A stretch of 64,000 nucleotides of DNA from positions 9,832,191 to 9,896,190 of the forward strand of contig OZ025269.1 of assembly GCA_964019165.1 (NCBI GenBank), in the 5' to 3' direction. The notes beneath the pieces were generated by a model. That model was given only the letters and a program-made list of their open reading frames with translations. It made no database searches and was not told where the DNA came from. Of the stretch, positions 1 to 36,129 are shown piece by piece. Position numbers and translations under genes: made by a program. The stretch comes from Mastigias papua (lineage: Eukaryota; Cnidaria; Scyphozoa; Rhizostomeae; Mastigiidae). Position 1 is the first letter of the stretch; every line of letters begins with the position of its first letter.

Positions 1-730
1 TAACAATATCATGGATTGAATCTGTTCACCAACTTGTTGCTGGTACATGTATGTAATTCACGATTTGCTCAGCAAGAGCAGAACGCAAAGAATCCATGTA
101 ATTAAATTATCAGTCGTGATACACTTCCATATATAATGGTATTTGTTAACCCTGCTCAGTCAAAGATGCTACGAATAAAGCCAAAATTGGAAAATGGTCT
201 TATACTGGTTAAATCAAATATGGTTTCTATGCTCTAAGAAATATAGTCAAAACTTGAAAGGATAAATCCAGACAACGAAACAGTTTCCTCAATATGTATG
301 GATTCAAAAGATTTCCCACAATATACTTACTAAGTAGTGGTCAGTATAATTTAACCATGCCACTATGATTCCATTTGAAACCAACATGCTCAACGACTAT
401 CTTATACGCAAACAGAAGGAAAGTCTATCGAGATCTATTCTGCACTAAAATCTAAACGCCAACACAAGCACGAATCATACTGCCAAATTCCATACGGTTC
501 TTGAAACCCTCAGCAAAGCAGACTATAGGGGCACGTAGAGACGTGATGGAATGCGTATTGGTACCAACTTCTGGAACAATGAATATAGGGCTATTGTCCA
601 TACATCATGCAGTGACATAATCCCTTTATATTGCTATGCAGTTACTATCATCGCCGCCTGCCTAGCGGCTATATTCCAATCTACGTGTGTTTCTAGGGTC
701 ACTCTTTTTTATAGCCTTACTTTTCTTACA
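1..730. other. 3' flank of the multi-PDZ gene, no gene seen
   Basis: This stretch lies just downstream (in minus-strand terms) of the stop codon of the multi-PDZ gene. It should include that gene's 3' untranslated region, but I see no clear AATAAA signal on the minus strand. The short open frames here have no recognisable motif. No repeat family was recognised. Confidence 0.4.
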
Positions 731-24880
<24,150 letters not shown>

Positions 24881-25379
24881 CTAAGGAAGGAAATTTCAAA
24901 ATGATCGGGAAAGCAACTATTTATATTTTTTGAAGTTGCCGTACTAAAAGGCGTCGTGTTGCAGGAAAATGATGATATCAAAAGCCATGCAAAAGCTCCA
25001 GGGAATGGAAAGTACTCCAGCACAATGAATAGTATTCTTTGTACAGTCCCAAAAGGGGCACAGTAAGTCAGAAATGGCCTCATCATGTAAAGCCTTGGAA
25101 ATTCGCTCTGGGATGAAAACTGAAGCAGATCCTCATCACAAAGAAACAAAAAGTGAAATTGACACTACTATTCAACTATCAAACAATGATCAATCAAAGT
25201 GAAACCAACACAGGAGACCAAGCAAAACCGAAAGAAAATGTTTGTCTATGCAAAACCAGAGAATGCAACAAAGATACCATCAAGGAAAACAGCAAGGGTC
25301 TGTAAGTAGCTCCAAACAACACCACCAGCAACAAAAGAAAACAGCATCCGCTGATGAGAGAAATAGTGGAAAAAAATTA

Positions 25380-26950
25380 AAAGACCTTCGGTGACTCGCA
25401 GCTGAAAAGACTAAATCCAGAGAAATTGTGCAACCAATACCGAGATGTACAAATAGTTGGGAAATCAGGATTGAGAATTAAACAAGCTGTTGCAAAAGCA
25501 GGGAAGCAGACAATGATGTTATAATAATTCATGTTGGAACAAATAACCTGAGCACAACGTCACCCGAGCAAATATCAAAAGAAGTTCTGGACACTCTTCA
25601 GCAAACACAGGAGAATAACAAAGAACCGAAGATTGTTTTTCTCCAATACTCAAGCCAATGGTAAAGGTTGAATCATAAAATCATCGCATTGCACAAGATC
25701 ATAAATGAAGAACTGACTCTCCATGGCTTCTACATAATTGACAATGATAATATAAATTTTTCCAATCTAGCCAAGGATGGTCTACACCTGAACGAGGGTG
25801 GTATCAGAAAATACAATAGCAACTTGAGCAAATTTATGAGATTTGCTATGAACGTCATTGTTCTAGCATTAATGGCAGTAATACATCTAGGCCTGTACGG
25901 AAGAGAAATGGCCTTAAGTAGGTTGCAATATTTATAAAAGAGGACTTTCCTTAACCTTCCGTAAGATTGAAGAGCGATGCCCTTGAGCTTCTTGTGCTTG
26001 AACTTGCCCCAAAACACAGTAACTCTTTCTATTTGGCATGCTGGTAACGACCTCTCACATTTGGAATTGATATTCAAGCCTCCGAAAAACTAAAAAGCGA
26101 ACTAAAAATCCTCGATGAAGATGAGTAAGGAATTATTCTAGTTGGCAATACGAGCTGCGATTTTAAATACAACCAAAATAGTAGTGCAAAAAGGCTCAAG
26201 TGTATCTACTCTAAATTTCAGTTTGAACAGCTAATTAGGTTATATACGAAAGTTGCCAAAACTCACAATGGGAATGAAGGTACTGCAATTAGCAAAACGC
26301 TCATAGACCATTCTGTTAACAATAGGCCGAAATACATGCTCAAAGTAGATACCATAGAAACAGGAATGGTTGACCATTACATGATTTATGGTATTAGGAA
26401 AGTAAACGCAGTGAGGCCTAGCTCCTTCAAAAAGCAAAACCTTGCTGAGACTCGTAGCTTAAAAAGGTACAACAAAGCCTTGTTTCAGCAAGATTTGCAA
26501 GGGATTGATTGCGCGAATCTTCCTACACTACTAGAAAATGATCTAAGCAAGATGGTAGCAACATTCTAAGACGTCTTTGAATCACTTCTAAATACGCATG
26601 CACCATTAGGATTAAGAAGCCACGTGATGAAATTAAAGCTTGGCCTAATTCCTCAGTAATGACCAAAAGGAATAAAATGAAGAAGGCTGCCACAAAAAGC
26701 CCTTCCCGATGGCCAGCTTATAAAAGGCTACGAAATCAATACACTTATTCAATACGAAAAGCTAATCTACCATGGCTTGGTTGAAGAGATCAGAAATAAC
26801 CCTAAGAAAATGTCAAGACCACTCGGCACAGTACTACTCAACTTCGTGGAATTTTTCGGAATCTTCTGTATTTAATTCGGCTAATAAAGCATCCCTGATA
26901 GTTCCTTTTAGTCCATATTCTTCTACGTGCTGCCCCTTCTCAAACCACGA
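25380..26950 (+). mobile_element. LINE remnant with SGNH-hydrolase-like ORF1 and endonuclease part
   Basis: From about 25382 the plus strand reads FGDSQLKRLNPEKL. After a frameshift it gives VIIIHVGTNNLSTTSP, and near 25772-25800 AKDGLHLNEGG. GDSQ, GTNN and D-x-x-H are the blocks I, III and V of the SGNH/GDSL esterase fold that CR1/L2-group LINEs carry as ORF1. From about 25980 frames of an AP-type endonuclease follow (VDHYMIYGIRK near 26370), matching the endonuclease part of the LINE at 29089. No reverse transcriptase is present. Stops and frameshifts occur in both ORFs. Confidence 0.8.
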
Positions 26951-27536
26951 GTAAACACAGAACGTTTTGAATACTACAAATAGCTAAGCATAAAGTCATG
27001 AGACGTCCACATAATGGAGAACATGCTAAGAGCACGCTAAAGGACTTTAGGTATAAACAGTAGCAAAATGTCCGTTTGCTTAGTCCGATTCTGGATTTCT
27101 TCAACACTCTTAATCGCCCCAGACATCTTAGTCATATAATAATCCAGGCTACAGGCACGGCGCTGCAAAATGAAAAGTGGGAGGGGGCTACACAAAAAAG
27201 TAGGGATTTCAAACAATAAACTGCATGATAAAGGCTAGAAAAATCACTGACTGGCAAAAAGTGGGGGGGGGGGGTGACGTCCCCAGCCCACCTACCAGCG
27301 CCATGCACGAGTCAGTTCCTCAAATTCATGTATTTCTTCATTTGAGGGCTTGTTTGTCACCGTTTTTCAAAGAATATTAACGGGTGGAGTGTAGACAAGT
27401 GTATGCACGGTACAGAGTTATAAATAATACTGCTTTCACCCCCCGCTCACTAAAAGCAAAATCAGACCAAAAATACCAAACACAATACATATTTTACTTT
27501 TGGCTGGAAAAGCAATATTACATACGCATGAATCAC

Positions 27537-27610
27537 CTCACACTGGAGAATTTCGGTAAAGTAATTGTTAAAGGTATTCACCAAGAAGTCTGCGCCTTTA
27601 TCATAATCAA
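27537..27610 (-). CDS. Possible upstream exon, weak
   Basis: A minus-strand stretch between a plausible acceptor (GAGTATTCAG) and donor (GTGATT) encodes DYDKGADFLVNTF and NNYFTEILQCE. It exits in phase 0, which is what the PDZ exon at 24832-24880 needs, and ILQCE before LVNVKLFR is reminiscent of the end of PDZ helix B. However, the piece is too short to supply the usual PDZ segment and the donor is not strong. Confidence 0.2.
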
Positions 27611-28123
27611 CTGAATACTCAACAATATAGCAACTAGTATTAGCCATTAACACTAACAATTTACCAACGATGAATGATTCCAATGAGGTTACGATCACTT
27701 ATATAGTTTACATGTTATACCCGAGAAGTTTCTAGCTACGTACGATCACAAATATAAATGTTAGATTACGTCATTGTGAATAGCCCGTAACTTTGTTATG
27801 GAATATTCAAGGAATAAACAAAAGTTCTAGTACGGTCTGGTTAGAGTGTATTTCCAACAGCAGTGTGGCACGAACAAAACTTTTCCTGAACAAGTATCTC
27901 TAGTGTGCGCCTAGCATAATGCCAAGTGTCTCGTGAAACAAGCAACATTGTTGTGTGTGTGTGTGTGGGGGGGGGGGGGTGCCTGCAAAGTGTAAGTTGA
28001 GAGGAATTTGGTTTTTATTATTTTTGTAGGTGTCCCGATGACCTTTGGCGTGTATTGTACCTCGGATTGCAAGGATAGTTTTACTAATGAAATTGAGTCA
28101 TTTTCGGTTTCATTATGCTTGNN

Positions 28124-28321
28124 NNNNNNNNNNNNNNNNNNNNNNNNNNNNNNNNNNNNNNNNNNNNNNNNNNNNNNNNNNNNNNNNNNNNNNNNNNNNN
28201 NNNNNNNNNNNNNNNNNNNNNNNNNNNNNNNNNNNNNNNNNNNNNNNNNNNNNNNNNNNNNNNNNNNNNNNNNNNNNNNNNNNNNNNNNNNNNNNNNNNN
28301 NNNNNNNNNNNNNNNNNNNNN
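28124..28321. other. Assembly gap (198 N)
   Basis: A run of N joins two contigs. The open frames that appear to cross it are artefacts. A (GT)n/(G)n run at 27950-27980 lies just before it, which may explain the break. Confidence 1.
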
Positions 28322-28713
28322 CTTGAACAGGTCCTTAGTTGATAACAGCATAGTTACTCTGAACAAGTTTACCTGTATCAATATTACAAATTATCATTAT
28401 TTTTATTGTTATTAGATATTATTACGAAAGATTGTAGATGTTTAAAACAAACTTACTAACACATATATTTCACTCGCTTTAGTTGCTGTCTACCTACTAC
28501 GGTATCTTCGTTGCTGATAACGGTCGTGTTGATTGTGAGCGTACGCGCGTGCGTGTGGGGGAGCGGTAGGGTGAGGGTGTAAACAAGATAGACGTCGTGA
28601 GTGGGGATTACAAATTGCAATCGTTCTTAGAGACTTTGAAACTCATGCTAGCCTGAGTTAAGTTCGGTGTGTGGTCAAATCCTTCTGAGTGTTCACATGA
28701 GTAAGGTGAATTG

Positions 28714-31700
28714 AAACTCACGCCACCCTGAGCTTCAGTTCGGCCGTTCAAACCAGTTTGAAATTTCAAGTCGGCGTGAAATTGTAATGTGAACGCAATT
28801 TTTCAAACAAGGACGAACTGAACACGCAAACTGAGAGCCAAATTGCATCCTGGGATGGAATTATTAAGCAAGATACTTTGCTAAAACATAGAAGCGTTGC
28901 TACTTCCGCTTGATGTGAATTCAAGCCGGTTTGGAATCGAGGGGCAAATCACTTTGGGAAAAAGTGTACGGGATTTTTAAGATTTTCAGAATTTTCAAAG
29001 ATTTTTAAGACTTGTTGTTTTCACAAAGATTTTTAAGATTTTAGAGAATTTTTGGGAGTTTTGGAATATTTTATAGATTTTCTATGTTTTGAACATCTAT
29101 GGTATAAAACAGCTTATAGAAGACCCAACTAGGGTTACCTCCAGCTCTTCTACTATTATTGACCACATTGCAACTAGCTGTATCTCAAATATTATTGAAT
29201 CAGGAGTATATGAGGTCAGTATGAGTGACCATTACATGGTCTATTGTACTCGGAAATTCAATGGTGCTATTGCTAGGGATCACAAGATAATAAAAACTCG
29301 TAAAATGAAAAATTTCAACCAAGATGCTTTCTTATCAGATATATCTAATATTTGCTGGGAGCATATTGTAAGTAAAACTGATAACGTGAATTACTCGGTT
29401 TGTGAGTGGACAAATCTATTCTCTCTAATAATTGAGAAACATGCCCCATTAAGCCGAATTCGTGTGTCTGAGAAATGTTCCCCCTGAATAAATGAAGAAC
29501 TTAAAAAACTAATGCGGACCAGGGATAGACTTAAAAAGAATGATGTTAAATCTCAATCTTCTGCTTTGATGAGGTCATATAGAAAAGCTCGTAATGCTAG
29601 TAATTCTCTTAACAACGAGCCTAAGAGAAAATATTACAACGACAAGATCACTGCGTGCAAAGGGGGTATTAGAGGTTCTTGGAGAGAGATAAATGAAATT
29701 ATTAATAAAAAATCCAAATCTACAAATATTGATTATATCAAGAACTGTGATCAGGAAATCTCTAGTAACAGCGAAATTGCTAATGTTATGAATGACTACT
29801 TTTGCACCATAGGTACCAATCTTGCTAAGAATATTGAAGAAACTGTGAACCCTTTATTATCAGGAAAATACCAAATAAAGAGCTCAGCTCCAAAATTTAG
29901 ATTGAAATCCATTACATGCAAGGACATAAGGGAAGCCATTGCCAAATCCACTAATTCGAAGAGCTTTGGAACTGACACTATTTCAAGTTACTTCCTAAAA
30001 CTAGCCCTGCCACTCTTAGAAAATTCCATGGCTATGCTTTTTAATACGTCCCTAGAGACGAGCATCTTTCCCGATATATGGAAAATTGCTAAGGTAGCAC
30101 CCATTTACAAAGAGGGAGATAAAAGTGAAAAAACAAATTATCGCCCAATATCGGTATTGCCCGTCATCTCAAGGCTCTTCGAAAGACTTATTTATAATCA
30201 ACTGTACCAACATTTGAATTCAAATAACCTACTTGCTAATGAGCAATCTGGTTTTCGTAGATTACACTCAACCCTTACGTCTCTACTAAAAAGCACCGAT
30301 GATTGGTACAGCGCTCTAGACAGTGGACAGCTTGTTGGTTTAGTATTCGTCGATCTAAAAAAAGCTTTTGACACTGTAGATCACAATAGTGTGTGTCAAA
30401 AATTAGAGCACTACGGTCTCCTAGGAAGAGAATTATCATGGTTTAAGTCGTATCTTTCAAATCGCAAGCAGTATTGTTGCATAAATGGAGTTGAGTCACG
30501 ACTAATGGACATTAATATTGGAGTACCTCAGGGGTCGTGCTTAGGGCCCTTGTTATTTCTTGTCTACATTAATGATCTACCACAAGCTGTCCAAAATTCC
30601 ACGATAGCAATATACGCTGATGATACTAGTCTCTCCTATCGGTCTGATGACGTTCAAAAGTTAAATGAGGCAATGAACTAGGACCTTACTTCGGTCTTTG
30701 AATGGTTGAAGGGCAATAGACTGTCTCTCAATGTTACTAAAACAAAGGCTATGGCTATATTAACAAAGCAGAAGGAAAAGTGGTTATCTGAAAATAGTAA
30801 GGAATTATTTTTGAGCATACAAGAAGAACGAATCGATAATGTCCAATTTACCAAATATCTTGGTGTACAAGTGGATAATAACCTTAATTGGAAAGGCCAT
30901 ATCAAAGCTCTTTCAATAAAAATCAGTAGAGCAATTGGCTTTTTGAAACATGCTAAAAACTTTTTAACTCAAGGTACTCTAAAAACTCTATATAGCGGTA
31001 TCGTTGAGCCCCATTTAGATACTTTTGCTCAGTTTGGGGTAAATGTGGCGCAACTAAAAAGAACCACTTGCAAAAACTTCAAAATCAAGCAGCAAGGATA
31101 CTGACAAACAGCCACTTCGATGCTGATGCCAGGCCACTTCTTAATACTCTCGGATTAAAAACAATTCAAGATATGATTGATACCGAGATTAACACTATGG
31201 TATTCAAGGCACTTAATGGCTTAACACCTAAGTATATATTTAATGGCCTAACACCTAAGTATATATCAGATTTATTGATAAGAAACTCAGAATATCATCT
31301 AAGAGTTCTCCCAAATACCACCACGGACTTACAACTGCCTAAGAAAGCAGCAAACAATGGGTAAAAATGCTTTTCTTTTAGGGGTCCAAAATCATGGAAT
31401 GCCCTTCAACCTGAAATCAAGAAGGCATCTTCCCTGAGGATTTTTAAAGAAAGACTTTTAAAGGACAATTAGCAATCCTTTTGTTTTTTTGTTTTTTAGT
31501 AATAATTCGCAGATTTCTTTGTATTTTAAAGGTATTTTAATGATTTTTTAATTATTTACTTGTAACCTATTCTATGTCTATTTTTAAAAATTATATTCTA
31601 ATTTAAATGGAGGGCCCCTTGAAAACCAGCGTTAGCTGAAGGGCCACCCTCCTTAAATTATATGAAAATGAAATGATTTTTGAGATTTTTACAAGATTTT

Positions 31701-32765
31701 TGAAACTGCTATGATTATTTAAAGACTTCTCTGCTACATAAAGTACATTTCAACTCATGTAAAGGTTTTTTCAAATATTGCGTTGTAAGTTGTAGTAAAG
31801 TAGCTGTGTGTATACTCGATGATTCACAGAAAACCTTCTTTTGATAAAACAGGAAGCATATTTATGCCAGTTGCACAAGGTGCCGATATTCCCTATGCTG
31901 CGTTTCGTCAGGCCAATAAAATTCCTTTTGCATTGAAGTTGCCACTTATGTTCATTCAAACATGGAAAAAACTACTGTGCTCAGAAGAAACCTTTTATCA
32001 TCTGCTCGCAAGACTAGTCCTTTTTGCTACAATAAAGAGAGTTTTGGGGGGCTCAGCCCCCTTTCAATTATCTTATGCTAGATTGGTTCTACGAGTATCA
32101 ATTATGTGTACCTTTTGTAGAACTTTGTATTTAATCATATTTGAACAGTTTAGTGACGTCATGGGTGTGATCATAGGAGTGGTTCAGAGAATGGCCTGCA
32201 GCTTAACCCCCATTGTTAACTCTCTAGTATGGCACCACTGCTAGCACTGGTACGGCTTGAATCAACAAAGTATAAATGGCCTAGGCATGTAATACGAACT
32301 CTTACCAGCCACACTGGACAGCTGGACATTACTCGTTCATAGTTAAAATGAAAAGGATGCCATGTCAAAGACTGTAGAGTTGATTTGTATTAACTCTAAC
32401 ATGAGGAAATGCGATTTCTTGCGAACACTCGATAGAAGAAAGGCAGTTCAGTCCATCAACTCAGTGCTCATGCACAAAGATTGAAGATTTTTCAAAGATT
32501 TTGAGCTTTTTTTAAAAAGATTTTGAAATTTTTTAGAGATTTAGAGATGTTTTGTAGAGTTAGCAGATTCTTAAAGATGTTTGGGATTTTTAAGATTTTC
32601 AAAGATTTTTCAGATTTTTTAGAGATTTTTACAGATTTTACAGCAGCGTGTACGCGATTTTCTGAGTGATTTGCCCCTCGTTTGGAATATCCATGTGAAT
32701 GCAAAGGAAATTTGCCCACCCGAAATGAACTCAGGCCGGCGTGAGTTTCAAACCGGTCTCAGGCC
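28714..32765. mobile_element. TIR element with an internal (GATTTTT)n array, interrupted by a LINE
   Basis: On the left, GAAACTCACGCCACCCTGAG (28714) and CGAGGGGCAAATCACT (28938) occur. On the right their reverse complements occur at 32737-32760 and 32667-32682. Between them are GATTTTT/GATTTTC-type arrays (about 28970-29080, 31675-31710 and 32478-32640), all in one orientation. The simplest reading is a non-autonomous element with inverted ends and a tandem core, split by the LINE at 29085-31674 and by about 770 bp of other sequence (31710-32477). Exact ends and target duplication are not resolved. Confidence 0.55.
29089..31674 (+). mobile_element. CR1/L2-type LINE, 5'-truncated, mostly intact reverse transcriptase
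   Basis: The endonuclease C-terminus (29089-29487, with SDHYMVYC) and reverse transcriptase (29512-30681) share one frame interrupted by a single TGA where Trp is expected (29488-29490, CSP*INEEL). RT motifs are clear: LVFVDLKKAFDTVDH (A), GVPQGSCLGPLLFLVYI (B) and IAIYADDTSL (C). A TAG (30679-30681) replaces a likely Gln, the thumb continues to about 31060, and a frameshift leads to the C-terminal part ending near 31364. The 3' end has a hairpin (about 31605-31655) and a tail of ATGAA-type repeats. Few lesions suggest a rather recent insertion. Confidence 0.9.
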
Positions 32766-32769
32766 CTGC

Positions 32770-34480
32770 TAGGCGCCATACTAACAACTTGATACATGTG
32801 ATTGAATAGGAATCATGGGCAAAACCAGAGGGGGTTCGCAGGTTCCAACAGCCCTCGTGGTCAGAACAGTCAGCTTCTTCTGGCAATTTGTTTGGCTGCT
32901 CGTATCTTAGTGGGGCTATCCTGGAGAGCTTCACTGCGTTTGTTCTTTCATTCCAGCTCTTTGCACACAAATAATATCAAGTCTATGGCAAATGAACAGA
33001 TTCGAGTGTTTCACAGTTTTTGCCAACATCTTTTGATTCACTTTCATTTCCCAGGGCAGGACATGTCCAATCATCAAGTAAGCTGTGCCCTGTCATTGAG
33101 CATATGAAGTTCCACCCCAGTTAATGCCATACTCAGCATTAAGTCCAGAAAAGGAGCATTTTGCATGTAGGCTTTCAGGACAAGAAGCTTTTGAATATGG
33201 AGCATTGTGCACAGAGAGCAGTCTAAACACGGAATTCTATTTATTGAGTACAGGGCCTTCAGCAAAAGATTAGATTAGACAAATCTGATAAGTACAGCAA
33301 CCAGATCACCGACTTCCTTGACGACGACACGTCTATTGAAAACAGTCTCGCAGGAGAAAGGTAAGCAGGGTAAATTGAACGCATTTACTATATCAAATAA
33401 TGAAGATACGATAGTTATGTATATTGACTCATTATTCAACGCTTGGATCATATTCTTTCATTCACGCTTGTGACATGATAGAAAATGGTGATATTCACAA
33501 CGGCCAACCGTACGATAATCCCAACAAAAAGAAGAAAGACATATATACCGACATCCGATGAATCATATCCGAAATTTGCAGTCCCATCATTTATTCCCCT
33601 GAGTTCTTGTTGGCTAATCAGAAAATCATTATTAGGTAAGCCATAAGCACGATCCATTTGTTGACTTTCACAATAACATGCAGGTTTTAATGCACACTAA
33701 TCTGCAGATATTTTTCCGATTGAACACGTCAGAGAAAATGATATAAGCCATGATTCTACATGATAAAAGCCATAACTATGATTCTATATGTCAGAAAAAC
33801 AGCACTTAGATGAGCTTGAAGAAACAACGGACAATAAAGACAATGTAAACTATATGAGAACTTTCAAAATCAAACACATATCTGCACAACGCTTATTGGA
33901 CTTCTGTCGAATCAAGACCTTACTGAAACAGTTGCTAGATATAGACGCTAGAAAACCCCATCACTTTTTCTACGATCTAGCATATTAATGCGTCAGTATG
34001 TTAAACTCAATGGTATTGACGCCGTTTTGAAATTAAAGGGAACCCCATGTTAATCAATTAAGATATCACTTTATGAAATCGAATTTAGAATCAAGTAATA
34101 AAGCAAAGTATTTCATGGACAACCTGTAATTTTGTCATTTTCAAATCACTAAACTGATGACTGCATTAAAGCGCCATGTTGGCATCTATTTTGGAAATCT
34201 AAAGCACTGAAGATGATTACTATGCGGATATGAGCTATGCAAGTTCAGCAGCAACTTTTACATAGGCACAAATTCGACGCTTGTCAAAATCTAGCTAGTA
34301 GAGGTTTGAAACACAGAATTTGCTTACAAAAACTTCCATATGTACGAGGAAGGGCCAACCTAGAAGCAAATCTTTGACATTTACTAACACTTCCGATTGT
34401 TTTGCAAGGTTTTGTGGCCTCTTCTGTCGTATGAAAATCCATCAAAACATTTAAACCGAATGAATACTTATTCAAAAATT
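32770..34480. other. No gene recognised
   Basis: Mixed sequence without clear repeats. The minus-strand frame at 33448-33657 contains a transmembrane-like segment (VFLLFVGIIVRLAVVNITIF) but matches no family I can name. A plus-strand 68-bp stretch near 33297-33361 is followed by a good donor (GTAAGCAG) but has a poor acceptor. Neither is accepted as a gene. Confidence 0.35.
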
Positions 34481-34484
34481 GAAA

Positions 34485-35119
34485 TTTTTCATTTCATTTC
34501 AAATATGTAAGGAGGGTAGCCCTTCAGCAATGCTGGTTTCCAAGGGGCTCTCCATTTTAAATAAACTAAACTATGCTATTACAGGTAAAATCTCTTAAAA
34601 TATTAATAAAAAAACAACTCCCAGATTAAACAATAGATATTTACAATAAAAGGAATAGAAGAAATAGAAATAAGAAAACAAATGGTACAGATTTCTAGTT
34701 ATGATTTATCATATGTTTTGCTTAAAGGTATTCAGAGAGGATGCCAGCTTCCCGCAGCAGAGATACCATTCCAAGTCTTAGCGTCTCTAAATGAGAAACA
34801 ATTCTGTCCATTTTTTGAGCTTTCCTTTGGTAGTCTTAAGTCAGTGACTTTATTCCTTAGGTTCCTCAAGGTTAGCTGACAAGTCCTTGCGAAAAGGTTG
34901 CTCATATATTCTGGGGCTAGCTCATGAAGCGATTTGAAAACCATTTATCCTAGAAACTTCCTTTCGGTCGGAAAGGTAGGATTTAAACCACGCCAATTCC
35001 CACCCTTGGATACCATAGTACTCCAGCTTTTTGCAAAGGATGTCATGATCAACAGTATCAAATGCTTCTTTCAAGCATTTGATACCGTTGATCATGACAT
35101 CCTTTGCAAAAAGCTGGAG
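34485..35119 (-). mobile_element. LINE remnant with internal deletion and inverted duplication
   Basis: The minus-strand 3' end has the same hairpin as the LINE at 29089-31674 (34505-34555) and an ATGAAATGAAA-type tail. Upstream lies a C-terminal segment (34732-34944, MVFKSLHELAPEYMSNLF). This joins, by a deletion near 34955, to RT motif A and its continuation (AFDTVDHDILCKKLE then GWELAWFKSYLSDRK, 35070-34965). At 35073-35119 a second, inverted copy of the motif-A stretch forms a 47-bp-arm palindrome with a 5-bp spacer. Confidence 0.85.
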
Positions 35120-36125
35120 GCGCTATTTCCTGCATGGAGCTATTATTTGATCAGGACTTCATACAATTAAACGCGCGAAATATACACCTACGCGAAATTA
35201 TATCGGACTGAAAGATATATGGAATGATGTACATTTAAACCTTATCCATAGGCAAATCCAGAAAGCATAGAATATGAAAGGTAAGCTTTTTGAACCTTTA
35301 GTTTTGTTAAAAAAGATCAGGGTATGATTAGTTTCATACTTCACGGAATGAAATTTACTAAATAAAAGAGACTTTTTCTACAGACTAAAGCACTACAATA
35401 TTTGAAGTTTATACAGAGGGACAATACACGCAGCAATAACAAGGACCAATGTTTGAAACGATACAAAAAGGGATCTATGAACGTTTAACATGTACTCCAA
35501 TTATAAGCAATGTGTGCATCTCCTCAAGAATATTTCACTATTAACCTAATGCATGATCTTCCCGCCAGATCACTACCACAATGGAGAGGACTGCTCTCCC
35601 TCCTTTTTATTTTCACCAACTCTTTTGTCAATCCTACTACAATAGCTTTGTGTTCTGCCTCCGCCACTGGGCACGGCTCTAGATATGATGTTAATTGCAA
35701 GTGAGGAGAGAGCACTCTTAAAAGTGCCTTTTAATTTTCAGATAGGTCATTACATATTTCAGGAAAAAGAAATCATTGGGATAACAGCAAATGAGTTGCT
35801 TTCCATTTAAGATGAGATGAGAAACCAAGGTGTTTCCGTTTTTAGGCAGGCAACTGCCAGTCTATTCCGCAACAATAAAGGTAAATTACAGAAAACTAAT
35901 GTAACTAAATTCCATCTAAGTAAATTAGTATAAAATGTGCAAATTTCAAAAAGGGTGTTGAAATTTTTGTAAACAACGGTGTACTGTACCAAAAAGACAA
36001 CAAGACAAAAAGACGAACAGTTGTTAATTGTTAGAAGGTTACCCATGATGATATCGTGGGCAAAGTTTTATATATTTAAAAAGATAATGCATTCTAACTC
36101 CTGACCTATTCATGAAAGCTTTTTC
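35120..36125. other. No gene recognised
   Basis: AT-rich sequence with no motif-bearing frame, tandem repeat or inverted ends that I can support. Confidence 0.35.
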
Positions 36126-36129
36126 ATTT

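Noticed and set aside
27911..28415. Open frames spanning X residues
   Set aside because: They cross the 198-base N gap; no evidence for coding on either side.
33297..33361. Possible plus-strand exon ending at GTAAGCAG
   Set aside because: The donor is good but the acceptor region is purine-rich and neither frame shows a motif; it is isolated.
33448..33657. Minus-strand frame with a transmembrane-like segment
   Set aside because: A hydrophobic stretch alone is common in AT-rich DNA; no family motif and no neighbouring exon.
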